Assembly: GCA_016868585.1 (NCBI GenBank)
Contig: VGGR01000001.1
Coordinates: 62,001 to 126,000 of the forward strand
Length of the DNA stretch: 64,000 nucleotides
DNA from: Bacteroidota bacterium
GTDB taxonomy: Bacteria; Bacteroidota; Bacteroidia; Chitinophagales; Chitinophagaceae
Reading direction: 5' to 3'
Below, one piece after another: positions 39,066 through 49,200 of the stretch. The translations under genes were made by a program, and so were the position numbers. The notes beneath the pieces are model-generated. The model worked only from the letters and a program-made list of their open reading frames with translations, ran no database searches and had not been told where the DNA came from. The number at the start of each line of letters is the position of its first letter. Position 1 is the first letter of the stretch.

Positions 39066-40442
39066 TCAGTGATGGTGATGTTGGTGCTCCTCAACTAATT
39101 TAGTAAAGGATTCTGCCTCTATAGGCATGTCGGCTGGCTTAAGTAAGGCTGCTCCCCACTCAAATATCTTCTGCGTTTGGATGCGATGGTAAGCGTCTTC
39201 GACAAACTTGCGGTCCTTCATCATGCGTTCAGTATAGTCATTAACCCAGGACTGGTTGTCGGCTAATCCTGCGCCCCCCATGTAGCTGAAGAGTTGATTT
39301 TTTGCAAATCCGCGGATTTCCTCGGGTTTAATCTGGATATTATTTTCATTTACGATTTTTTCAGAGATCAGGGTCCATTTGAGTTGGTTGGTAAACTTTG
39401 GAAAATCGGCTTCTACTTCTTGGTCTGTTTTGGGAGTTTCTCCCTGCTTTTTTAACCACTTTCTTAAGAAATTCTCCGGAAAGTCCATTTTTGAGTTATC
39501 CAACAATTGATGGTAAAGCTGGTCGTGAAGTTGATTGGTGGCTTGTCCGGCCCAATACGTTTCAATTTCTTCTTTGACCTTACTACGAAACGCTTCAATA
39601 GTTTTTACTTCTTTACCCGGGTAGAGTTGGTCGAAGAATTCTTCATTCAATTCCTTTTTCCCCAATAGTCCCACCTTGGTAAGACTGATAGTAAAGTATT
39701 TTTCTGCTGCTGCAGGATCTGATTTGTCCAGGCCCATATCACTGATGATCCACTCCCGCTCTTTTGCCTCGAAAGCCTCTTTTAAGGATAAGGTGAGTTG
39801 ATCGCCCACTTTTTTTCCCATCCAGCCGGATCGTTTATTTTCTGTGAAATATTTAACCAGTAGCGAATTTTCTTTGAAAGCACCGCCTTCAATTGGATTC
39901 CCCTGCGCATCGGACTCTGTGAAATTTACATTGATCACATTCTCTTCGCTCTCCACGGTCTCTTGGTCTTTCATATTGCCATAGCGATTCTGCAAACGCG
40001 TTACTTCACTATCAATCATATCCTCGGTTACCGCAACTACATAGCGAGTAGTTTTTGCCTTGGCTAAATCAGGTAAGTTAAATGTTGGCTTCAGGCCAAT
40101 GTCAAAATGAAAGGTATAATCCAGTGGGTTATTAACATCCAATTGCTGTAAATCAGTTTCAAACGGAAGGGGCTGTGCAAAAATGTCCACCTTTTCAGTT
40201 TGTAACCAACCAATTAATTCACGATCTACGGTTTTTAACACTTCGTCCGTAAACAGAGAGGGGCCGTACATTTTTTTTATTAATCCGGCAGGCACCATCC
40301 CTTTGCGAAAACCCGGAATATTAGCTTTACGGCCATATTCTTTCAGGGCTTTTTCGAAGGTAGGGAGATAATCGGTTTTCTCTAGTTTAACGGAGATTTT
40401 GTCGTGCAGTTTGCCGATGTTAGATCGGGAGATGGTTGCCAT
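39066..40442 (-). CDS. tig: Trigger factor (ribosome-associated chaperone)
   Basis: 458-residue trigger factor that meets nascent chains at the ribosome exit. The ribosome-binding loop is in NIPGFRKGMVP (about residues 40-52), close to the GFRxGxxP signature. A divergent middle domain and a long helical C-terminal domain (SKMDFPENFLRKWLKKQGE onward) follow. The last residues before the stop are EEHQHHHH, a natural histidine-rich tail. The gene is followed by clpP1-clpP2-clpX as in many bacteria and preceded by tRNA-Leu 23 nt away, so they may share a transcript. Confidence 0.92.
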   Translation of the reverse strand: MATISRSNIGKLHDKISVKLEKTDYLPTFEKALKEYGRKANIPGFRKGMVPAGLIKKMYGPSLFTDEVLKTVDRELIGWLQTEKVDIFAQPLPFETDLQQLDVNNPLDYTFHFDIGLKPTFNLPDLAKAKTTRYVVAVTEDMIDSEVTRLQNRYGNMKDQETVESEENVINVNFTESDAQGNPIEGGAFKENSLLVKYFTENKRSGWMGKKVGDQLTLSLKEAFEAKEREWIISDMGLDKSDPAAAEKYFTISLTKVGLLGKKELNEEFFDQLYPGKEVKTIEAFRSKVKEEIETYWAGQATNQLHDQLYHQLLDNSKMDFPENFLRKWLKKQGETPKTDQEVEADFPKFTNQLKWTLISEKIVNENNIQIKPEEIRGFAKNQLFSYMGGAGLADNQSWVNDYTERMMKDRKFVEDAYHRIQTQKIFEWGAALLKPADMPIEAESFTKLVEEHQHHHH

Positions 40443-40465
40443 AGGACAATTTAAACGGTACTAAG

Positions 40466-40547
40466 TCCGGATGGAGGGACTCGAACCCCCACACCTTTCG
40501 GCATCAGATCCTAAGTCTGATGTGTCTACCAATTTCACCACATCCGG
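40466..40547 (-). tRNA. tRNA-Leu, anticodon TAG
   Basis: 82-nt tRNA read on the minus strand. Acceptor arm CCGGATG (40547-40541) pairs fully with CATCCGG at the 3' end, followed by discriminator A73 at 40466. The D arm has GTG/CAC with AAATTGGTAGA in the loop. The anticodon arm TCAGA-CTTAGGA-TCTGA gives anticodon TAG (40513-40511), so it reads CUN leucine codons. A variable arm and GGTTCGAGTCC T arm follow. CCA is not encoded. It has a C1-G72 end pair. A TACATTTG -7 box lies 21 nt upstream, and tig follows 23 nt downstream. Confidence 0.93.
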
Positions 40548-40568
40548 GTACCCCAGGTTAAGGGGTTG

Positions 40569-40576
40569 CAAATGTA
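40569..40576 (-). promoter_or_regulatory. -7 box (TACATTTG) before tRNA-Leu and tig
   Basis: Minus-strand TACATTTG, exact TAnnTTTG, 21 nt before the mature tRNA-Leu 5' end and the only such box in front of the tRNA-tig pair. The nearest upstream TTTG is 25 nt away, slightly long. Confidence 0.45.
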
Positions 40577-40672
40577 GACCTTTTTTTCAGTTTTCCTCGT
40601 ACAAAATCCCGAATTGTTGAGTAAAAAATACGAGTCTCTCCAGTCTTTTTTTACAAAAACCGGTAAAAAACA

Positions 40673-40680
40673 TAGATTTG
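40673..40680 (+). promoter_or_regulatory. -7 box (TAGATTTG) before the first T9SS surface protein
   Basis: Exact TAnnTTTG 64 nt before the ATG at 40745. No -33 TTTG at normal distance; a run of T lies there instead. Confidence 0.4.
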
Positions 40681-40744
40681 AAATATAAGGTGCTGTTGGT
40701 CCCCAACTATTAGTACGCCCTACTCCTTGTTCAAACCACTGCCG

Positions 40745-42982
40745 ATGAGAAAAATTTTAACTGGGTTTTTGCTTTTACCTGTTATCACAGCAACCCATGC
40801 CCAAAATCCTGCCACCACATTTACGATAGCTAATCGGATTATTCAGTTGCCTTGCGGTACTTCTTGTACACCTATTAGTGTGCAGGTGCCGCACATCAAG
40901 CAAACCAGTAGCTATATAGTTACCACACCCTCGTATCTGCCCTTTGCATACACAACCCCAACCGGAAATGAGATGATCTCCATCTATCGTGACGACACCT
41001 GGAGTCAGGTCATAGCCTTACCCTTTAGTTTCTGTTTTTATAATAACAGTTTCACGTCTTTGTTGATGGGATCCAATTCTGCTATCACCTTTGATATCAC
41101 CCGCGCTGGTGCTGGAAGCGGGTATTCGATTAGCAGCACAACCGGTGCCATCCCCAATACATTTTACGCACCCAATATGATTTTTGGTCCTTATCACGAT
41201 ATTGATCCCTCACTTACTTCTGTTAATAAAAAAATTGAATGGCGAATTGAAGGAGGCGCGTCCACGGCTGGCACGCCAGCACCTAATCGTCGCTTCATAG
41301 CCAGCTATAATGATATACCTTACTTCGGCTCCGGCTGTACCACACAAAGGGCCACACATCAAATGGTGCTGTACGAGGGAACGGGTGTTGTAGAGGTGTA
41401 TATAAAAGACAAACCTTTCTGTACTTCTTGGAACGGCGGTAATACCATTTTGGGTATGCAAGATGGTACGCGAACTCAAGCGGTAGCTGCTCCCGGTAAA
41501 AATGCCACACAATGGGGTAGCATCGGAATGAATGAATGCTATCGTTTTTTACCCAGCGGTGGCACTCCCCGATTCAAGTCTGCTAAATTGTTTGTAAATG
41601 GTACGCAGGTGGCTACTGGCGACACCAGCTCTGCCACCACCCCGGGGGTATTGAATTTAAACTTTCAAAATATCTGCCCTACTGCGGATAGTACGGCTTA
41701 TGTGGTACAAGCAACTTATGGAGATTGTAATAACCCGACTAACGATGTAAGTTTTACTGATACTGTTTTTGTAAAAAAACTGGGACCAAGTGCAACAACA
41801 ACCAAGACGGATCCTAACTGTGCACCTAATGGAACCATCACGATTACTGCACAAGGAGGAACGCCTCCCTATCAATACAGCATCAATGGTGGCACTACCT
41901 GGCAGTCCTCAAACACCTTTACTGGTTTAGGGGGCGGCACTTATAATGTCTTAGTGAAAGATGTCAACAACTGTAATTCCGGACCGCAAACGGTAACACT
42001 GACCTTGTCAAATAATTTAACGCAAACGGTTACTAAAACAGATGCAAACTGTACAACGCCGGGTACTATTACTATTGCCGCAACAGGTGGAGGCAATCCT
42101 CCCTATGAGTACAGCATTAATGGGGGTACTACTTGGCAATCCTCCAATAGTTTTACCGGTTTGGGGGGGGGTAATTATAGTGTGGTTACAAGAAATCCTG
42201 TTACTACCTGTACCGCAACAACAGCTATCACTATCACTTTCACAAACACTTTAACGCTTGATCCTATCAATGGAACTAGCATATGTTTTGGAAATTCTTT
42301 TACCCCTACCGTAAACACCAATGCCACTAATTTTAGTTGGACACCCACAACAGGGGTAAGTAACCCCGCGATGGCTAGTCCTGTATTTGCTCCTGCTACT
42401 ACAACGGTCTATACTTTGGAAGCGCAATTGGGCACTTGCACCACGCGTCGGAGTATGAACATCACCATATTCCCGGGGGCTACTGCCAACGCAGGACCTG
42501 ATGCCATTATCATTGCCGGTGATGTATATGCTATGCAGGCTAGTGGTTCTGCGGGATTGTATCTGTGGACTCCCTCTACCGGACTAAATGACCCGGCCAT
42601 TATAAATCCAGTTGCCACTCCGGCCACCACCACAACCTACGCATTGCGCGTTACAACCAATCAGGGTTGTATTGCAACTGATGATATGACCATCACCGTG
42701 GTGCCTTATTGTATCAAACCAATGAATGCCTTTACTCCCAATGGAGATGGGGTGAACGATCGCTGGTTAATTACCAATGGGAACTGTTTGATTAAGGCAA
42801 GGGCACAGGTCTTTAACCGATACGGAGCTAAAGTTTTTGAAGACTTGAATTATAAAAATACCTGGGATGGAACGTATAATGGAAAACCGCTTTCTGATGG
42901 CACGTATTATTATGTGATCAGTTTCCAATTGATCAATAATAAAGTGGAATCCAGAACGGGTAACGTAACCATTCTTCGTTGA
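40745..42982 (+). CDS. T9SS type B cargo protein with SprB repeats and gliding-motility C-terminal domain
   Basis: 745-residue secreted surface protein. A signal peptide (MRKILTGFLLLPVITATHAQ) is followed by a large beta-rich N-terminal domain (about 25-290) that is homologous to that of the protein at 46260: both have LPFSF-FY, an HDI/HDL-P motif, THQ-VLYE and a conserved NEC/NES-W/Y-RF end. Two SprB repeats follow (about 345-500, each with NGTITI/PGTITI, PPYQYSINGG, TWQSS, FTGLGGG), then two Ig/PKD-like units with W-TP-G motifs. The C-terminal type B sorting domain is AFTPNGDGVNDRW to GTYYYVISF. The start is the ATG before the signal peptide; the TTG 6 codons earlier is rejected. A PorP/SprF gene lies 19 bp downstream, the usual partner arrangement. 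A G9 tract lies in the second repeat. Confidence 0.85.
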   Translation: MRKILTGFLLLPVITATHAQNPATTFTIANRIIQLPCGTSCTPISVQVPHIKQTSSYIVTTPSYLPFAYTTPTGNEMISIYRDDTWSQVIALPFSFCFYNNSFTSLLMGSNSAITFDITRAGAGSGYSISSTTGAIPNTFYAPNMIFGPYHDIDPSLTSVNKKIEWRIEGGASTAGTPAPNRRFIASYNDIPYFGSGCTTQRATHQMVLYEGTGVVEVYIKDKPFCTSWNGGNTILGMQDGTRTQAVAAPGKNATQWGSIGMNECYRFLPSGGTPRFKSAKLFVNGTQVATGDTSSATTPGVLNLNFQNICPTADSTAYVVQATYGDCNNPTNDVSFTDTVFVKKLGPSATTTKTDPNCAPNGTITITAQGGTPPYQYSINGGTTWQSSNTFTGLGGGTYNVLVKDVNNCNSGPQTVTLTLSNNLTQTVTKTDANCTTPGTITIAATGGGNPPYEYSINGGTTWQSSNSFTGLGGGNYSVVTRNPVTTCTATTAITITFTNTLTLDPINGTSICFGNSFTPTVNTNATNFSWTPTTGVSNPAMASPVFAPATTTVYTLEAQLGTCTTRRSMNITIFPGATANAGPDAIIIAGDVYAMQASGSAGLYLWTPSTGLNDPAIINPVATPATTTTYALRVTTNQGCIATDDMTITVVPYCIKPMNAFTPNGDGVNDRWLITNGNCLIKARAQVFNRYGAKVFEDLNYKNTWDGTYNGKPLSDGTYYYVISFQLINNKVESRTGNVTILR
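41790..42250 (+). repeat. Two tandem SprB repeats, first T9SS surface protein
   Basis: Two units of about 75 codons with matching phrases (YSINGGTTWQSSN and FTGLGGG occur in both). DNA similarity is partial, with most changes at third codon positions. This looks like old duplication under selection, not a recent tandem copy. Confidence 0.75.
42163..42171 (+). repeat. G9 homopolymer inside the second SprB repeat
   Basis: Nine consecutive G encode L-GGG-N in frame (ttG GGG GGG GGt). The equivalent place in the first repeat is broken up as ggg ggc ggc, so the run is not required by the protein sequence. Loss or gain of one G would truncate the protein before its sorting domain. Confidence 0.8.
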
Positions 42983-43001
42983 TCAATTACAACTAACTGA
43001 C

Positions 43002-43895
43002 ATGAAAAAAATTCTTACTATACTTTTTTTCACAATGAGTAGTCCGTTGTGGAGCCAGCAGTTAATGGTCTCTTCACTTTACGACCTGCAAGGCAACTTG
43101 CATAATCCGGCCGTGGCAGGTCTTGCAAAAAAAACAACCATGGGGGCTTCTTATAGGAGTATGTGGAGTGGAATTGCGGGAAGCCCGGTAACGGCACTGG
43201 TGTACGGGTCTACCTTCTTAGAGCAATCAAATGTTGGTATTGGCGCCTACTTGTACAGTGATGTAACAGGACCAACTAGCCGAAGGGGACTTCAGGTTTC
43301 CTATGCTTTACATATCCCCATGCAAAATGATACCCGATTTTCGATTGGGTTAGAGTCTCGTTTATTACAGTTCGCTATAGATAAAGCCATGTTAATTGAG
43401 GTCTTGGGCAGCGATCCTGTTATGGGAGGTGCTTCTACCCGGCTTACCGGTGATGCGGGTATGGGTATTGCCTATACCACTAAAAAATTGCAGTTGGGTG
43501 CTTCTGTAAGTCACTTGATTCAATCCAAATTGAATATCTATAGCGGAAATCTTACTCGGGCTGAAGAAGCCAGGCTGTACCGCCATTTCTATTTACAGGG
43601 TTCTTACCAATGGAAAGTAGATGCCAATACAACCGTAACTCCCAATTTTTTGGTCATCTATTTACCCAATGCACCCACTGAACTACAAGTTGGTGCAAGG
43701 GTAGAACATCGTGAACTTTTTTGGTGGGGACTTTCCCTGAGAGCCAGGCAGAGTTGGATGTTATCTGCCGGTGTCAATGTGCAGAAAAAATTAATGCTGG
43801 GCTATTCTTTTGATATTTATTCATCTCCATTAAGTGTTTTTGATAAGGGTCCTAATGCTCATGAGGTGTTGCTTCGTTATCAGTTCTTAAAATAA
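43002..43895 (+). CDS. PorP/SprF family type IX secretion outer-membrane protein
   Basis: 297-residue beta-barrel protein of the PorP/SprF family. A signal peptide (MKKILTILFFTMSSPLWSQ) is followed by the typical SLYDLQGNLHNPAVAGL start, a long run of alternating strands, and an aromatic-ended last strand (VLLRYQFLK). SprF is needed in Flavobacterium for surface display of the SprB adhesin, and PorP homologues attach specific type B cargo. This gene is 19 bp after a type B cargo gene, so it is probably the dedicated partner and cotranscribed. Which of the two large cargo proteins it serves is inferred from position. Confidence 0.88.
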   Translation: MKKILTILFFTMSSPLWSQQLMVSSLYDLQGNLHNPAVAGLAKKTTMGASYRSMWSGIAGSPVTALVYGSTFLEQSNVGIGAYLYSDVTGPTSRRGLQVSYALHIPMQNDTRFSIGLESRLLQFAIDKAMLIEVLGSDPVMGGASTRLTGDAGMGIAYTTKKLQLGASVSHLIQSKLNIYSGNLTRAEEARLYRHFYLQGSYQWKVDANTTVTPNFLVIYLPNAPTELQVGARVEHRELFWWGLSLRARQSWMLSAGVNVQKKLMLGYSFDIYSSPLSVFDKGPNAHEVLLRYQFLK

Positions 43896-43937
43896 GCAGG
43901 GGTAACCAACAGGCTAGTTTCACTGGGTATTAATTTG

Positions 43938-43945
43938 TAAATTCG
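43938..43945 (+). promoter_or_regulatory. -7-like box (TAAATTCG) before rel, near-leaderless
   Basis: One mismatch to TAnnTTTG, 6 nt before the ATG of the rel gene at 43952. Predicted leader is about 0-3 nt. Confidence 0.35.
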
Positions 43946-43951
43946 TAGCCC

Positions 43952-46204
43952 ATGGAAGCGATAGTTGCTTTACCCAAGTATAATCTAAGCGGCGAGGAGG
44001 AGAAAAAACTCATCCTTCGGGAATATCGTTCCCTGCTTCGTTTAGTAAAGTCTCGTTTAAAGCCCGGCGATAAAAAATTACTTCGTATAGCTTTTGAAAT
44101 GGCGACAGATGCGCATGCCACCATGCGTCGTAAAACCAGTGAACCTTACATCTTGCATCCTATTGCCGTTGCAAAAATTTGTGTGGAAGAAATTGGACTA
44201 GGCATTCGCTCTACTATCTGTGCACTGTTACACGACACGGTGGAAGATACTGATGTTACCCTGGACGACATCAAGCGTGAGTTTGGTGAAGAGATTACGC
44301 GTATTGTGAACGGGCTTACAAAAATTGGCAATATCATCGATGTAAATGCTTCCCAGCAAGCAGAGAATTTTAAAAAAATACTGCTCACCTTAACCGACGA
44401 CCCGCGGGTGATCTTGATCAAGCTCGCCGACCGCTTGCATAATATGCGAACCTTGGATGTGATGAAGCGCGAGAAACAATTAAAGATTGCCTCGGAGACT
44501 ATTTTTATTTATTCTCCATTGGCAGATCGGATGGGGTTGTATAATATCAAAACGGAGTTGGAAGATCTTTCCATGAAATATATGGAACCTGATACGTATA
44601 AGGACATTGCAAAAAAGCTGTCTGAAACAAAAAAAGATCGTACCCGCTACATCAATGACTTTATTCGTCCTATTAAAGAAAAAATTGAACACACTGACAT
44701 CAAGGGAGAAATTTATGGTCGTCCCAAAAGCATTCACTCCATTTGGAATAAAATGAAAAAGAAGGGTGTGGGATTCGAGGAGGTTTACGATTTATTTGCC
44801 ATACGCGTAATACTTGATTCTACTCCTGAAAAAGAAAAAGAGGAATGTTGGAAAATTTATTCATTGATCACAGACGAATATAGTCCATCTCCCGAACGGT
44901 TGCGTGATTGGCTCAGCAATCCCAAAGCCAACGGCTATGAAGCCTTGCACACCACAGTGATGGGTCCTCAGGGGAAATGGGTGGAGGTGCAGATACGTTC
45001 TCAACGAATGAATGAGATCGCTGAAAAAGGATTAGCTGCGCATTGGAAATATAAAGAAGGCACACAGGACGAAAGTCGGTTTGATAAGTGGTTTCATCAA
45101 ATTCGGGAAGTGATCTCGCATCAAGAAACCGATGGAATTGACTTTCTTCATGATTTTAAGACCAGTTTTTTAGCTGAAGAAATTTATGTGTACACACCTA
45201 AGGGTGATGTAAAGATGTTGCCGGTGGGTTCTACTGCATTGGATTTTGCATTTTCCATTCACAGTGCCATTGGGATTAAAACAATTGGCGCAAAAGTCAA
45301 TCATAAGTTGGTCCCTATCAGCCACAAACTACAGAGTGGAGATCAGGTGGAGATCATTACCAGTAACAAACAAAAGGCTTCGGAGGATTGGTTGGGTTTT
45401 GTTGTTACTTCCAAAGCAAAAGGACGTATTCGCGATGCACTAAAAGAAGCGAAGAGAACAGTTGCAGACGGGGGAAAATACCTGCTGCAACGAAAATTAG
45501 AAGACATGGGGGCCTCACTTTCACAGCATAACCTGGACGAATTAACACAATGGTATAAGAGTGGTTCTAGTGTGGATTTGTTGTATCAGATTGCTATAAA
45601 AACCATCGATCTGAAAGACCTGCGTTTGTTCAAGGTCATTGGGGATAAAATAGAAGCACCAAAGCCTGTTAAGCCTGTTGCATCAGCTCCAGACAAGTCT
45701 GCTATTGTTCCGCGTCACATGCTACCCAAAAAAGATACCGAACTGATCATCTTTGGAGAGCGTAGCGATAAGGTAGTGTATAATCTCGCTAATTGTTGTA
45801 AACCAATTCCCGGAGATGATGTGTTTGGATTTGTCACTACAGGTAAAGGACTTTCCATACATAGAACTAATTGCCAGAATGCTGCAAAACTTTTAGCGAG
45901 TTATGGCCACCGTGTGGTGAAAACAAAGTGGGCTAAAAATAAAGAGATTTCATTCTTAACCGGTATCAAGATTGTGGGTTTGGATGATGTGGGAGTGGTG
46001 AGTAAGATTACTAATCTGATCTCCGGTGAACTTCGGTTGAATATCGCCGCCATCACGATCGAGGCCAAAGAAGGTCTTTTTCAGGGGAACATCCGTTTGT
46101 ATGTACGGGACAAAGAAGAACTTGAACGATTAGTCCAGGCCTTATTGGGCTTACCAGGTGTAGAGTCAGTTGAGCGATACGATATGGAGGATATGCCTGC
46201 TTGA
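43952..46204 (+). CDS. rel: Bifunctional (p)ppGpp synthetase/hydrolase (Rel/SpoT family)
   Basis: 750-residue stringent-response enzyme. The N-terminal HD hydrolase domain carries HATMRRKTSEPYILHP and the HDxxED motif in ALLHDTVEDTDV. The synthetase domain has YGRPKSIHSIWNKM and VYDLFAIRVI, then LSNPKANGYEALHTTVMG. The regulatory half has TGS (IYVYTPKGDVKMLP), a helical region, a zinc-finger-like LANCCKPIPGDDVFGFVT segment and a C-terminal ACT domain (TGIKIVGLDDVGVVSKIT). Both catalytic halves keep their motifs, so it should make and break (p)ppGpp. It is embedded between T9SS genes, probably by chance. Confidence 0.93.
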   Translation: MEAIVALPKYNLSGEEEKKLILREYRSLLRLVKSRLKPGDKKLLRIAFEMATDAHATMRRKTSEPYILHPIAVAKICVEEIGLGIRSTICALLHDTVEDTDVTLDDIKREFGEEITRIVNGLTKIGNIIDVNASQQAENFKKILLTLTDDPRVILIKLADRLHNMRTLDVMKREKQLKIASETIFIYSPLADRMGLYNIKTELEDLSMKYMEPDTYKDIAKKLSETKKDRTRYINDFIRPIKEKIEHTDIKGEIYGRPKSIHSIWNKMKKKGVGFEEVYDLFAIRVILDSTPEKEKEECWKIYSLITDEYSPSPERLRDWLSNPKANGYEALHTTVMGPQGKWVEVQIRSQRMNEIAEKGLAAHWKYKEGTQDESRFDKWFHQIREVISHQETDGIDFLHDFKTSFLAEEIYVYTPKGDVKMLPVGSTALDFAFSIHSAIGIKTIGAKVNHKLVPISHKLQSGDQVEIITSNKQKASEDWLGFVVTSKAKGRIRDALKEAKRTVADGGKYLLQRKLEDMGASLSQHNLDELTQWYKSGSSVDLLYQIAIKTIDLKDLRLFKVIGDKIEAPKPVKPVASAPDKSAIVPRHMLPKKDTELIIFGERSDKVVYNLANCCKPIPGDDVFGFVTTGKGLSIHRTNCQNAAKLLASYGHRVVKTKWAKNKEISFLTGIKIVGLDDVGVVSKITNLISGELRLNIAAITIEAKEGLFQGNIRLYVRDKEELERLVQALLGLPGVESVERYDMEDMPA

Positions 46205-46259
46205 TTTCCTTGGTTTTCCTACCTTGTAGTGTTAAATACAACTGCTTAAATTGTTTGTA

Positions 46260-49200
46260 ATGGTTCATGAGGCCCGGCGTCTTTTTGTTTTACTGCTATT
46301 GACTGGCTCTTGCTTGTTTTCTGCAGCTCAAAGTTTTATGCTCAATTGCACTCGGGATACACTGGTGCCAAGCTGCCCTGCTAACTTTTGCTTTACGTTA
46401 AAAGGCCGATTACCTGATATCAAAAAACAATCCAATTCCTATACTATTAATCCCACCAGCACTACTCCAGGTTGTTTTCCTGTGTATGTTGCTCCGAATG
46501 ATCCACAGGGAACACCTACCAATTTAACAGTTGACGATACGTACACTCCCTTAATCACCATGGGATTCCCCTTTTCATTTTATGGGGCTACCTATACAAC
46601 CCTGGCAGCCAGTACTAATGGGTATTTAACATTTGATGCTTCGCTTGCAGGTCAATTTGCTGCCTGGAGTATTCCGGCCGATTTGCCCAGCGTTAGTTAT
46701 GACAGAGCTACTATCATGGGACCCAACCACGATTTGTATCCAACAACATCTCAGCCTAATCAGCGCATCCAATATCAAGTGTTTGGTACCGCACCGCATC
46801 GAAGATGGATTCTTAGTTATAATCAGGTTCGCTTATTTTCTTGCACGAGTCTGAATCAAAATACACACCAGATAGTTTTATACGAATCCCTGAATGTGAT
46901 TGAGGTGTTGGTTTTCAGTAAGCAAACCTGCCCCACCTGGAATAGTGGTCGTGCCATTATTGGCATTCAAAACTGGGATCGTACTGCAGGCATGATGGCT
47001 CCCGGTCGCACGGCGATGGGGCCTTCTTGGGGTGGACTTAATATGAATGAAAGCTGGCGCTTTGTGCCAAATGATGGACCCTCCTTGTTAAAACGTGTTG
47101 AACTGGTAGATAATACCGGAGGGATTGTAGCAACTGTATTGCCAGCTTCCACAGTAAACCTGGGTAATGGAAATTTGGAAGTCTCCTTTCCCAATATCTG
47201 TCCTCCTGCAGGTGCAGTTACCAACTATGTGATTCGATCAGTTTATGAGAAGTTTAATGATCCTACTGTTGAAATTTTTGGAACCGATACGGTGCGAGTG
47301 AATCGTGCTGCCGGTCTTGCGGCTACGGCCGCATCCAGTGCAGCTTCTTGCGGGAATACCAATGGCGTAATAACTGTTGGTGCTCCCTCAGGCGGTACCC
47401 CTCCCTATCAGTACTCGATTGACGGAACCAATTGGCAAACTAGTAATGTGTTCAATGGTTTGGCAGCGGGTTCTTATACTGTCACCGTTCGAGATGCTCC
47501 GGGTGTTTGTACCATAAGTATTCCCGTTATCATTGCTTCGGCAGGACAATTGGCTACTACCATTGGTGCAGCGCCTACTGCTTGTACGGGAGTTAATAAT
47601 GGCTCTATTACTATTTCAGCAGCTGCAGGTGCCGGTCCTCATACTTTTAAATTGGATGCCAACCCTGCTGTGCAAGGAACATTGCCTTTTACTTACAGCA
47701 ATGTAGCAGCGGGTAGTCACACCGTGATAGTTACTGATTTGGCTACGGGCTGTTCCTCCGGACCTCAAACCGTGAATGTAGCAGTTGGGGCTGGTGTTGC
47801 TGCAACCACTACTACAGCAGCCAGCTCTTGTCCAACTGCCACTAATGGCAGTATCACTGTCAACGTCACCACAGGAACGGCTCCCTTTACTTTTCAATTG
47901 GATGGCGGCACCATTCAATCAGGTTCCAATCCGTTTACATTTAGCAATGTTGCACCAGGAAGCCATACTGTTGTCATAAGAGATAATTTGGGTTGTCAAT
48001 TAACCAGACCCTTGGTGGTGGCTGCAGGTCCTCCGCTCACTTCCAGTTTCTCCGCTGCAGCTACAAGTTGTGAAGGTGCGGTCAACGGCACACTTACTGT
48101 AACCCCTACCAGTGGCACAGCTCCCTATGAATTTTCAATTGACGGAGGCACGTTTTTTGCTGGTGCCGCTCCTTATACTTTCAATGGACTTTCCGCAGGA
48201 AATCACTCAGTTTTAGTGCGGGATGCGTTGGGTTGTGTGAGCACGGCTTCCATTGTTGCGGTGTCATCCGGCCCCCCCCTTACTTCTACAGCAACTTCTA
48301 CGGCAGCCCTTTGTAATGGAGCCAGTACTGGAACAATTGCTGTTGTGACACCAACAGTGGGTACGGCTCCTTATCAATATTCACTGGATGGATTGACATG
48401 GCAAACTAGTAATCAATTTACCGGAGTTCCCGCCGGAACCCATACCATACGTTTCAGGGAAACCAATGGTTGTACGGGTACCACCTCAGTGGTGGTTACA
48501 GAGCCTCCGGTAATCAGTGCTACAACCAATACGGTGCCTGTAATCTGTAATAGTCAATCCAACGGACAGTTAAACATCGCTGCCAGTGGCGGTGTTGCTC
48601 CTTATCAATTTAGTGTGGATGCTATCAACTGGCAATCGGCAACTGTTTTTTATTTGCCTGCCGGTAATTATACCCTTACCATTAAAGATGCCAATAACTG
48701 TAGAAGAACCGCTCCCATTGTAATAACAGAACCCGCTGCGCTTACTGCAACCACAAGCACTACCAATGCTTCCTGTAATGGAGGGAATGATGGCGGGTTA
48801 ACCATTACGGCAACGGGTGGAAACGGAAGTTTTAACTATTCTATCGACGGTGGCGTCAGCTGGCAAACTACAAATACTTACAACCTTGCACCGGGCACCT
48901 ATTCAGTACAGGTGAAGGATGCGTTAAATTGCTTGACCACACAAACGGTTACGGTTGGATTGACCAACGACCTAAGCTTTACACCTCAAAATGATGTCAC
49001 CATTTGTGAAAGCAGATCTACCCAATTAACGGCAGTTTCCAATGGTTTGCAATATGATTGGACTCCTGCTACCGGACTCAGTGCGGTTAATATATTCAAT
49101 CCGGTAGCCTCACCTATGAGTACCACACAATATGTTGTAACTATAACATTAGGCCGATGTGTGGATAGAGACACTGTAGTGGTAAGGGTGAATCCAGCCC

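Noticed and set aside
39066-39095. Histidine tail of tig as a cloning artefact
   Set aside because: It is followed by native intergenic sequence and the clpP1 start, and it is HQHHHH and not a plain His6.
41790-48966. Tandem repeats in the surface-protein genes as CRISPR-like or recent DNA repeats
   Set aside because: The repeats are coding, diverged at DNA level and aligned only as protein SprB units.
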